Origin: Methylophaga sp.
Lineage (GTDB): Bacteria; Pseudomonadota; Gammaproteobacteria; Nitrosococcales; Methylophagaceae
Length of the DNA stretch: 5,440 bases
Reading direction: 5' to 3'
NCBI GenBank assembly: GCA_013139345.1
Contig: WTAY01000154.1
Coordinates: forward strand, 1 to 5,440
This document shows, piece by piece, positions 1 through 4,808 of the stretch. A program made the position numbers and the translations under genes. Each line of letters opens with the position of its first letter. Positions within the stretch are counted from its first letter, which is position 1. The notes beneath the pieces are model-generated. The model worked only from the letters and a program-made list of their open reading frames with translations, had not been told where the DNA came from and made no database searches.

Positions 1-1
1 T

Positions 2-37
2 GAAGGTAGCGATATTCCAGCAGAGACACTCGCATAA
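2..37 (+). CDS. Possible 3' end of an upstream gene
   Basis: Reading from base 2 gives eleven sense codons (EGSDIPAETLA) followed by a TAA stop at 35-37. This would be the C-terminal tail of a protein whose body lies left of the window. The stop is 34 bases before the ATG at 72, a spacing compatible with an operon. The evidence is only a short open frame with a plausible hydrophilic tail, so it could be chance. Frame 1 has immediate stops, and frame 3 is the open lead-in to the next gene. Confidence 0.3.
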   Translation, partial: EGSDIPAETLA

Positions 38-58
38 TCATTTTAAAACATATTTATT

Positions 59-64
59 GAAGGA
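59..64 (+). promoter_or_regulatory. Ribosome binding site fixing the start at 72
   Basis: GAAGGA lies 7 bases before the ATG at 72. The frame is also open from a TTG at 57, but that codon overlaps this Shine-Dalgarno sequence. Starting at ATG 72 also places the signal peptide exactly at the N-terminus. Confidence 0.7.
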
Positions 65-71
65 TTTATCT

Positions 72-824
72 ATGAAATTATCTAAATTTTTAGCACTAAC
101 ATCATTAGGCTTAATGTTTAGTGCATCAACATTTGCTACTGAAACAAGCGTGATGGTTCGTGCAAAAGCCGTTGATGCTAAATATATTGGCACTAGCGTA
201 GGTGGTGTTAAGGTTGTTGTTGAAGATGCTGAAACAGGTGAAATTCTTGATACTGGCTGGATCAATGGCGACACAGGAAGTACGAAGGCGATAATCAAAC
301 AACCTATCACTCGTGGTCAAGTATTAACCGATGATAAAACGGCAGGCTTTCTAGCAAAAGTAGATATCTCTAGCCCTCGCCTACTTCGTTTCAAATTAGT
401 GGGGCCTTATGGCTACCGTCAAGCATTACAAGAAGCAACAGTTACTAGCTGGGTCATTCCAGGTAAAGATATCCTAGGCGATGGTATTACGCTTAATATG
501 CCTGGTTTCATTGTTGATGCATGGACACGTGTATTAGAAGGTGGCAAGCTTGAAATCTATACCAAAGCATCTCTCTTATGTGGCTGTCCTATTTATCCTG
601 ATGGCCCTTGGGATCCTAAAAACTATGAAGCCACTGCAATCCTTATGCAGAATGAAACTAAAGTGGGTGAGATAAGCTTAGACTTCACTGGCCCAGTGGG
701 CTTGTTTTCAGGTAAAACAACGCTTAAGAAAAATGGTCATTACAAAGCCATTGTTTACCTTTTTGACAAAAAAACAGGCAACGTCGGCGTTGATCGCACA
801 ATGTTTGAAATCAATGATCAGTAA
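72..824 (+). CDS. Secreted protein of unknown function with CGCPI motif
   Basis: A 250-residue protein that I do not recognise by name. Residues 1-22 form a typical Sec signal peptide: MKLSK, a hydrophobic core, then a probable cleavage after STFA. The mature part (about 228 residues) has no transmembrane segment, so it should be periplasmic or secreted. Residues 44-70 (GGVKVVVEDAETGEILDTGW, then a GDTG turn) read like a transthyretin or carboxypeptidase-regulatory-like beta-sandwich. Residues 186-247 look like a second beta-rich Ig-like unit. Between them is the only cysteine pair, C170-G-C172, followed by PIYPDGPWD. This pair could be a disulfide, a metal site or a modified site. The ATG at 72 has a good ribosome binding site 7 bases upstream. 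Base composition resembles that of the DUF692 operon rather than the nuclease gene, so it looks native. No obvious terminator follows; the hairpins of repeat A begin about 45 bases downstream. Export is fairly certain, function unknown. Confidence 0.85.
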   Translation: MKLSKFLALTSLGLMFSASTFATETSVMVRAKAVDAKYIGTSVGGVKVVVEDAETGEILDTGWINGDTGSTKAIIKQPITRGQVLTDDKTAGFLAKVDISSPRLLRFKLVGPYGYRQALQEATVTSWVIPGKDILGDGITLNMPGFIVDAWTRVLEGGKLEIYTKASLLCGCPIYPDGPWDPKNYEATAILMQNETKVGEISLDFTGPVGLFSGKTTLKKNGHYKAIVYLFDKKTGNVGVDRTMFEINDQ

Positions 825-870
825 TTAAGCCCATGTTCAATGAAGAACTATAGCCATAATTTATCTCCTC

Positions 871-1051
871 ACCCCAACCCTCTCCAACAGGAGAGGGAGC
901 TTTAGCCCCTTCTCCCTTGAGGGAGAAGGTTGGGATGAGGGTGACAGATTTAATAGCGCTAAAATAAGGGCTTACCAATCCCAACTCAGCAACTATTAGC
1001 CATATATTACATCTTGCTCTAATAATTGCAGGTTGAATGGTCACGGGTATA
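871..1051 (+). repeat. 181-bp direct repeat, copy A (uninterrupted)
   Basis: This matches 2481-2895 in the same orientation once the 234-bp insertion (element plus one target duplication) is removed from the latter. Both are then exactly 181 bp. From base 881 on I count 8 mismatches in 171 positions and no gaps; the first ten bases are only partly alike. The left third is GC-rich and palindromic. Hairpin 1 is CCCTCTCC (878-885) with GGAGAGGG (890-897). Hairpin 2 is CCTTCTCCC (908-916) with GGGAGAAGG (921-929). An outer stem joins about 867-877 with 930-940. The right part (about 942-1051) is ordinary AT-rich sequence. It resembles the widespread CTCACCCCAACCCTCTCC-type intergenic repeats of gammaproteobacteria. 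Confidence 0.9.
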
Positions 1052-1152
1052 GAGCGCAAGCTAAAACTCAGCATTAATCAACGCAAAGTTAAAAACGAAA
1101 CGAAGACGACCTCATGGATTTTACAAGAAACCTAATAATTGATAATCAACAT

Positions 1153-1169
1153 TGACTATGTCATAGTCA
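1153..1169. promoter_or_regulatory. 17-bp perfect palindrome, operator-like
   Basis: TGACTATG, a central T, then CATAGTCA gives 8-bp arms with perfect dyad symmetry, about 150 bp before the nuclease start. The left arm overlaps TTGACT (1152-1157), which resembles a -35 box, but no good -10 follows at 16-18 bases. It could be a repressor or activator half-site pair or a short cruciform. No regulator gene is adjacent, so its role is unassigned. Confidence 0.35.
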
Positions 1170-1322
1170 GTCTTCGAGTACATGGATGTATTTGCTCTCC
1201 CTGTTTAAGTATTCCCCGAATTACAGAGAAACTGTGTCCATCTATGTATAGAGATTACAGGGAAAATATCTTCCTGTTAATGACAAGTTAGACTCAAGTA
1301 AAACTTAAAATAAGGTAGAAAA

Positions 1323-2393
1323 ATGGACTTAATAGATAGCATAAAAGGTATTGCTTCAAGGATACCTAAACAAATGGAACACATTCAAACAGAAGAAGCG
1401 ACAAAAAATGCTTTTATAATGCCCTTTATTAGCGCGCTGGGATATGACGTATTTAATCCGTTAGAGGTGATTCCAGAGTTTACTGCCGATATTGGAACAA
1501 AGAAAGGTGAAAAAGTAGATTATGCAATTAAAAAAGATAATGACATTATTATTTTAATTGAGTGTAAGTGGTCAGGTGCAAACTTGCATAAAGACCATAC
1601 TTCCCAGTTGTATCGCTATTTTTCAGCTACTGAGGCTAGGTTTGCAATCTTAACCAATGGTATAGATTACGAGTTTTATTCAGATATTGATGAACCAAAT
1701 AAAATGGATGCAAAGCCATTTTTCTCCTTCAACATACTTAATTTTGAAGACCACCAAATTAATGAATTAAAGAAATTTACAAAGTCATCATTTTCTCTTG
1801 AAGATATTTTAACGACAGCAAGCACTTTAAAATACACCGGAGCTATTAAAAAAATACTGGATGAAGAGCTAAAAAATCCGTCTAAAGAGTTTGTTCGTTT
1901 TTTTACAGCGAAAATTTATGATAAAAAGCTTACTCAGCAAGTTATAGAGCAATTTACTCATATAGTTAAAGAAGCAAGAGTTCAGTTTATTAATGAACAA
2001 ATTACTGAAAGATTAAAATCTGCATTATCTGCAAATGAAGTCTTGCCAGAAATAGAGCAAGCCCAAGAACCTGATAATACCGTTGAAGTTCAATCAGAAA
2101 AAGATGGAATAATTACTACACAAGATGAAATAGATGGTTACAACATTGTAAAAGCTATTTTGTATGAGACTGTTGATGTTGATCGTGTAATTATGCGAGA
2201 TACTAAAAGTTACTGTGGTATTTTACTGGATAATAATAACCGTAAACCTATATGTCGTCTTCACTTTAATTATTCTCAAAAATACCTAGGTGTTATTACT
2301 GATAAAAATGAAGAACGTATAGAAATTGATGGTGTTAATGATATTTTTAAATATGCTGAGCGTATTAGAACAACAATAAAAGAATACGAATAG
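1323..2393 (+). CDS. Stand-alone PD-(D/E)XK nuclease-like protein (HsdR N-terminal type)
   Basis: A 356-residue protein resembling stand-alone proteins with a type I restriction enzyme HsdR N-terminal domain. Residues 22-46 (TEEATKNAFIMPFISALGYD and onward) are the typical helical entry to this fold. The nuclease core follows: D66 in KVDYAI, then E80-C-K82 in IIILIECKW, i.e. the PD-(D/E)XK pattern, with Q95LYRYF as the usual downstream helix and ILTNGIDYEFY as a core strand. Residues 150-235 are mainly helical. An acidic linker (about 241-262) leads to a separate C-terminal domain (about 266-353), with RDTKSYCGILLD and ICRLHFN, of a type I cannot name. No helicase/translocase motifs and no methylase or specificity gene are nearby, so it is not a full type I system. 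A defence role is inferred. The ATG at 1323 has AAGG 7 bases upstream. GC appears near 31% in sampled lines versus about 40% in the neighbours, and direct repeats bracket the gene; both suggest horizontal acquisition. Confidence 0.85.
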   Translation: MDLIDSIKGIASRIPKQMEHIQTEEATKNAFIMPFISALGYDVFNPLEVIPEFTADIGTKKGEKVDYAIKKDNDIIILIECKWSGANLHKDHTSQLYRYFSATEARFAILTNGIDYEFYSDIDEPNKMDAKPFFSFNILNFEDHQINELKKFTKSSFSLEDILTTASTLKYTGAIKKILDEELKNPSKEFVRFFTAKIYDKKLTQQVIEQFTHIVKEARVQFINEQITERLKSALSANEVLPEIEQAQEPDNTVEVQSEKDGIITTQDEIDGYNIVKAILYETVDVDRVIMRDTKSYCGILLDNNNRKPICRLHFNYSQKYLGVITDKNEERIEIDGVNDIFKYAERIRTTIKEYE

Positions 2394-2610
2394 TAATAAA
2401 ACCCAAACAATTAGGCGATTCAAAGTGTGTAAGTTTTTTCACTTCGTCATTCCCCATTAATTTTTATGCATTAATACTTGACCACTCCACTCTCCAACAG
2501 GAGAGGGAGCTTTAGCCCCTTCACCCTTGAGGGAGAAGGTTGGGATGAGGGTGACAGATTTAATAGTGCTAAAATAAGGGCTTACCAATCCCAACTCAGC
2601 AACTATTAGC

Positions 2611-2616
2611 TATATA
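2611..2616. repeat. Target-site duplication, left (TATATA)
   Basis: Matches 2845-2850 exactly; bases beyond it differ on each side, so the duplication is at most 6 bp. Because TATATA is itself palindromic, a shorter duplication cannot be excluded. Confidence 0.7.
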
Positions 2617-2844
2617 ACCTGAATTCTGGATAAGCATAGCCATCCAGCACTTTTATTTTAGCGGCTCTCAGCGTTAGATTTACTTCCAGTAGCTCGCTAT
2701 TGCTGCGTAAATCTGCCTTGATATCCACTAAAATAAAGGTACTGGTCATTTGATTCAAAGTTATTTTATCTGTTTCGAACTGGGACTGTTCACAAGGCAC
2801 TGTAACTTATAATATTGCTGACTATTCTTATCCAGAACTCAGGT
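2617..2844. mobile_element. 228-bp MITE-like non-autonomous element
   Basis: The ends are ACCTGAATTCTGGATAAG (2617-2634) and the reverse complement of ACCTGAGTTCTGGATAAG (2827-2844), 17 of 18 identical; weaker similarity continues about 8 bases inward. TATATA flanks both ends (2611-2616, 2845-2850), consistent with a 6-bp target duplication. Copy A of the host repeat has a single CATATA at the same point, i.e. the unoccupied site. No transposase fits in 228 bp. A 64-codon minus-strand frame (2606-2800) covers most of it but matches nothing I recognise. It could be an internal remnant of the parent insertion sequence. The AC termini would fit an IS982-like parent, but that is a guess. Confidence 0.8.
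2650..2739. repeat. 90-bp imperfect palindrome inside the MITE-like element
   Basis: Three nested arm pairs share one centre near 2694.5. They are 2650-2664 with 2725-2739 (13 of 15), 2676-2683 with 2707-2714 (AGATTTAC, 8 of 8), and 2687-2693 with 2696-2702 (one G-T wobble). Between the first two pairs the match is weak. As RNA or single-stranded DNA this could fold into one long hairpin. Confidence 0.6.
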
Positions 2845-2850
2845 TATATA
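2845..2850. repeat. Target-site duplication, right (TATATA)
   Basis: Partner of 2611-2616; repeat copy B continues directly after it with TTACATCTTGCTCT, as in copy A. Confidence 0.7.
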
Positions 2851-2910
2851 TTACATCTTGCTCTAACAACTGCAGATTGAATGATTACGGGTATAACTTA
2901 ATTTTAAAAG

Positions 2911-2921
2911 CCCCCCCCCCC
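2911..2921 (+). repeat. Homopolymer run of 11 C
   Basis: Eleven consecutive C between AAAAG and GTGAAAAT, in noncoding DNA about 240 bp before the DUF692 gene. The length is prone to slippage and to sequencing miscounts. Confidence 0.9.
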
Positions 2922-2987
2922 GTGAAAATGGGGTTCCAACGATAGTCGCTATTTTCACTGTCCATGAATTCCCATTTTCATGGGAAT
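2922..2987. repeat. Pair of short hairpin repeats, opposed orientation
   Basis: GTGAAAAT (2922-2929) pairs perfectly with ATTTTCAC (2951-2958). Further right, ATTCCCA (2968-2974) pairs with TGGGAAT (2981-2987) across a 6-base loop. The left unit read on the minus strand resembles the right unit (11 of 12 over CATGAAAATGGG). The pattern ATTCCC...GGGAAT followed by GACG resembles dRS3-like or correia-type short intergenic repeats, by resemblance only. Confidence 0.6.
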
Positions 2988-3016
2988 GACGAAATGAGAA
3001 AAGTTGCCTATAAATA

Positions 3017-3076
3017 TTCACCACAGAGACACAGTAAACACAGAGCGAGTAATTATTATTCGTTCTTTGTGGTGAA
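3017..3076. repeat. CACAGAG-type inverted repeat
   Basis: TTCACCACAGAG (3017-3028) and CTTTGTGGTGAA (3065-3076) are reverse complements at 11 of 12 positions with a 36-base loop containing further CACAG/CACAGAG units. This sort of palindrome is common between genes in many bacteria. It lacks a U tract, so it is not a classic terminator. Confidence 0.6.
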
Positions 3077-3118
3077 TTTTAAACCATAAATATTTTTGTA
3101 ACATTTAGCCTGATTGCT

Positions 3119-3127
3119 TGTCATAAT
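3119..3127 (+). promoter_or_regulatory. Possible extended -10 promoter for the DUF692 operon
   Basis: TGT followed by CATAAT (3122-3127) fits an extended -10 element (TGn plus 5 of 6 of TATAAT), about 30 bases before the ATG. TTGTAA at 3096-3101 is a candidate -35, but its 20-base spacing is too long, so promoter activity would depend on the extended -10. Confidence 0.3.
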
Positions 3128-3145
3128 GACTAGAACTTATTAATC

Positions 3146-3149
3146 AGGA
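3146..3149 (+). promoter_or_regulatory. Ribosome binding site for the DUF692 gene
   Basis: AGGA lies 8 bases before the ATG at 3158. The frame also has a TTG at 3152, but that would be only 2 bases from this site, so 3158 is preferred. Confidence 0.65.
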
Positions 3150-3157
3150 AATTGATA

Positions 3158-4006
3158 ATGAATACACCCTCTTGCCCTATTTCGGGTGCCGGCCTTGGAC
3201 TTCGCCGTAGCTTTATGGACGAGCTTGATGCACTCGATCACAATCCCGCTGATTTTCTTGAAGTAGCACCAGAAAATTGGATGGAGATGGGCGGAATACT
3301 TGGCAAAAAGTTTACTCACTTTGCTGAGCGTTATCCAATGATTTGTCACGGACTGTCATTATCCATTGGTAGCCCTGCCCCTTTGGATGAACATTTCTTA
3401 ATTCGTCTCAAAAAATTCCTCGATAAACACAATATTGCCTGTTATAGCGAACATTTAAGCTATTGTAGTGATGATGGTCATTTATACGACTTAATGCCGA
3501 TACCGTTCACTGAGGAAGCTGTCACGCATACTGCTAAACGCATTCAACGGGTGCAAGATATTTTAGAACGCCGCATCGTGATGGAAAATGTCTCTTACTA
3601 CGCGGCACCCGGTCAAGAAATGACAGAAATTGACTTTCTAAACGGTGTACTTGAACAAGCAGATTGTGATTTATTATTAGATGTTAATAATGTTTATGTT
3701 AATAGTATTAATCACAAATACGATGCTGAGGCCTACATTAAGTCTGTGCCAAGTGATCGCATTGCCTATATCCATATCGCCGGTCATTATGATGAAGCGG
3801 ATGATTTAAAAGTAGATACACATGGTGCAGATATTATTGATCCTGTATGGCAGTTATTACAAACGACCTATCAACACCACGGTGTAATGCCAACATTATT
3901 AGAACGCGACTTTAATATTCCATCACTTGAATCATTAATAAGTGAAGTTGTTCAAATTCGTCATTATCAATCAGAACAGGAGCAGGTTAATGTCGCAACA
4001 GCCTAG
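3158..4006 (+). CDS. DUF692 multinuclear non-heme iron oxidase (MNIO), HvfB/BufB-like
   Basis: A 282-residue TIM-barrel protein of the DUF692 family, which includes MbnB (methanobactin), TglH and HvfB/BufB. Characterised members use two or three iron ions and oxygen to modify cysteines, or nearby residues, of ribosomally made peptides. The N-terminal GAGLGLRRSF and DFLEVAPENW are hallmarks. Likely metal or active-site residues are H64 (ICHGLSLSIG), E98-H99 (SEHLSY), E143-N144 (VMENVSYY), D175/N177/N178 (LLLDVNNVYVN), H206 and H210 (IHIAGH), D220/H222 (DTHG) and E249/D251 (LLERDFN). All expected motifs are present and the length is normal, so it should be active. It is cytoplasmic, with no signal peptide. 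The last 17 bases overlap the DUF2063 gene, indicating coupled translation. The canonical bufferin operon starts with a small DUF2282 precursor gene and often ends with a DoxX gene; neither is here, so the substrate is unknown. Family assignment is very secure; the exact reaction is inferred. Confidence 0.95.
   Translation: MNTPSCPISGAGLGLRRSFMDELDALDHNPADFLEVAPENWMEMGGILGKKFTHFAERYPMICHGLSLSIGSPAPLDEHFLIRLKKFLDKHNIACYSEHLSYCSDDGHLYDLMPIPFTEEAVTHTAKRIQRVQDILERRIVMENVSYYAAPGQEMTEIDFLNGVLEQADCDLLLDVNNVYVNSINHKYDAEAYIKSVPSDRIAYIHIAGHYDEADDLKVDTHGADIIDPVWQLLQTTYQHHGVMPTLLERDFNIPSLESLISEVVQIRHYQSEQEQVNVATA
3978..3982 (+). promoter_or_regulatory. Ribosome binding site for the DUF2063 gene
   Basis: AGGAG sits 7 bases before ATG 3990, inside the DUF692 coding sequence. 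This fixes the start at 3990 rather than the in-frame ATG at 3942, whose 16 extra residues do not look like the family. Confidence 0.75.
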
Positions 4007-4733
4007 TTTTATTGATACCCAATTTCAGTTTGCCAATGCTATTCGTGATCCTGAAAACAATGCAGGTCCCGATAATATTGAACAACGTCGCATGACTATT
4101 TACCGTGAGCTTTTTTACAACAATATTGAAGGCTTTATTGCTAATGGTTTCCCTGTATTAAGAGACATCACATCAGATGAAGCATGGCACAGTATGATTC
4201 GTGATTTCATGATCAAACACCGTTGTAAAACACCGCTTTTTCATGAAATCGCACGAGAATTCTTAGCTTATTTAGATAATGAACGTGATAGTGCCAATGA
4301 TCCACTCTTCATTAAAGAACTGGCTCATTATGAATGGGTTGAGTTAGCATTAAGTGTCTCGGATGCCGATGTTGAATCAAGAACTCTAGATCCTGAGCAA
4401 GACATTCTGTTAGAACAATTCAATACCTCTCCACTAGCTTGGCCTTTGGCTTATCACTTCCCTGTTCAGCAGATTGGACCTGACTTTCAACCTCAGAAAA
4501 TCAGTGATGCACCGACGTATTTACTTGTATACAGAAATAAAGATGACAGTATAACCTTCCTTGAACTAAACCCTGTTAGCACACGTTTAATTGACTTGAT
4601 TAATGAAGGGCTGACGGGACAGGTAGCGGCAGAGCAGATTGCTCAAGAATTACAACATCCTAAGCCTGAAGTGGTTATTGAGGGCGCTAGAGCTTTAATC
4701 AGTGATTGGCTTCAACGTGACATCTTAATTTAA
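3990..4733 (+). CDS. DUF2063 partner protein of the MNIO, HvfC/BufC-like
   Basis: A 247-residue cytoplasmic protein of the DUF2063 family (HvfC/BufC type, often annotated 'putative DNA-binding domain'). In characterised MNIO systems the partner protein binds the peptide precursor and is needed by the oxidase. The N-terminal domain is recognisable from RRMTIYRELFYNNIEGFI (33-50), FPVLRDI (54-60), TPLFHEIAREFLAYL (81-95) and ELAHYEWVELAL (110-121). The C-terminal part (about 176-245) has TYLLVYRNKDD, FLELNPVSTRLIDLINEG and a following helix, a pattern reminiscent of PqqD-like peptide-recognition domains; this is my inference. The ATG at 3990 overlaps the DUF692 gene by 17 bp and has AGGAG 7 bases upstream, so the two proteins are probably made in step and form a complex. 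The gene ends 16 bases before the terminator. The DNA-binding label of the family is unlikely to describe its role here. Confidence 0.92.
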   Translation: MSQQPSFIDTQFQFANAIRDPENNAGPDNIEQRRMTIYRELFYNNIEGFIANGFPVLRDITSDEAWHSMIRDFMIKHRCKTPLFHEIAREFLAYLDNERDSANDPLFIKELAHYEWVELALSVSDADVESRTLDPEQDILLEQFNTSPLAWPLAYHFPVQQIGPDFQPQKISDAPTYLLVYRNKDDSITFLELNPVSTRLIDLINEGLTGQVAAEQIAQELQHPKPEVVIEGARALISDWLQRDILI

Positions 4734-4749
4734 AAACGTTCACGCATAA

Positions 4750-4786
4750 AAAAAGGCTGAAGATGAATATCATCTTCAGCCTTTTT
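4750..4786. terminator. Bidirectional intrinsic terminator
   Basis: A perfect 16-bp stem pairs 4750-4765 with 4771-4786 around the 5-base loop AATAT. The core is GGCTGAAGATG with CATCTTCAGCC. It is flanked by an A run on the left (4748-4754) and a T run on the right (4782-4786), so it can end transcription from the DUF692/DUF2063 operon on the plus strand and from eda on the minus strand. Confidence 0.95.
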
Positions 4787-4808
4787 ATTGTCTTACTAAT
4801 TACTTAAT

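Larger units (their letters stand above)
825..1322. other. Intergenic region, 498 bp, holding repeat copy A
   Basis: This gap contains repeat copy A (871-1051) and a perfect palindrome at 1153-1169. An imperfect direct repeat of ATTACAGRGAAA occurs at about 1220-1231 and 1254-1265. A ribosome binding site (AAGG, 1312-1315) serves the nuclease gene. I see no convincing small gene; the 87-codon minus-strand frame over 811-1074 is low-complexity and reads through the repeat. No clean -35/-10 pair stands out. Confidence 0.6.
2481..2895 (+). repeat. Direct repeat, copy B, interrupted by a 234-bp insertion
   Basis: Second copy of the 181-bp repeat seen at 871-1051, same orientation, on the other side of the nuclease gene. 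The left portion is 2481-2616 and the right portion resumes at 2851. The left outer arm of the palindrome (about 2481-2490) has diverged from copy A, so the outer stem is largely lost, while the two inner hairpins remain. Differences from copy A include T to A in the second hairpin arm and clustered transitions near the right end. Confidence 0.9.
2394..3157. other. Intergenic region, 764 bp, filled with repeats
   Basis: In order it holds one arm of a TTCGTCATTCCC inverted repeat (about 2435-2455), repeat copy B (2481-2895) split by a MITE-like element (2617-2844), an 11-C run (2911-2921), a pair of short hairpins (2922-2987) and the second TTCGTCATTCCC arm in inverse orientation (2982-3002). 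A CACAGAG-type inverted repeat (3017-3076) and the upstream region of the DUF692 gene follow. I looked for a small Cys-rich precursor gene before the DUF692 gene and found none. The only longer frame (minus, 2606-2800) lies almost wholly in the inserted element. Confidence 0.7.

Noticed and set aside
38..320. Minus-strand frames opposite the secreted-protein gene
   Set aside because: They are antisense shadows of a well-supported coding sequence with a signal peptide and ribosome binding site; no ribosome binding site or family match of their own.
811..1074. 87-codon minus-strand frame across repeat A
   Set aside because: Its central part is translated palindromic repeat (low-complexity Gly/Glu/Pro), and it has no recognisable domain.
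1257..1277. Weak hairpin ACAGGGA/TTCCTGT before the nuclease gene as a regulatory structure
   Set aside because: Only 7 pairs including one G-T, with a 7-base loop; expected by chance in AT-rich sequence.
1281..1311. Promoter with ATGACA and TAAAAT before the nuclease gene
   Set aside because: Spacing is about 20 bases and the -10 would overlap the ribosome binding site region, so I do not call it.
2673..2679. GTTAGAT as an attC core site in the MITE-like element
   Set aside because: It fits GTTRRRY, but no RYYYAAC partner is correctly placed; it is simply part of one palindrome arm.
2606..2800. 64-codon minus-strand frame as a real gene
   Set aside because: It lies almost entirely in the 228-bp inserted element and reads out through its end. 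It matches no family I know, so at most it is a remnant of a parent element.
871..2895. Integron-like cassette: one gene between two palindromic direct repeats acting as attC sites
   Set aside because: The closest core matches in copy A (CCCCAAC and GTTGGGA) each miss RYYYAAC/GTTRRRY at one position. Copy B has lost the left arm, the gene starts about 270 bp after the repeat, and no integrase is seen.
3140..3349. 69-codon minus-strand frame over the start of the DUF692 gene
   Set aside because: Antisense to the conserved N-terminal motifs of the DUF692 protein, with no independent support.
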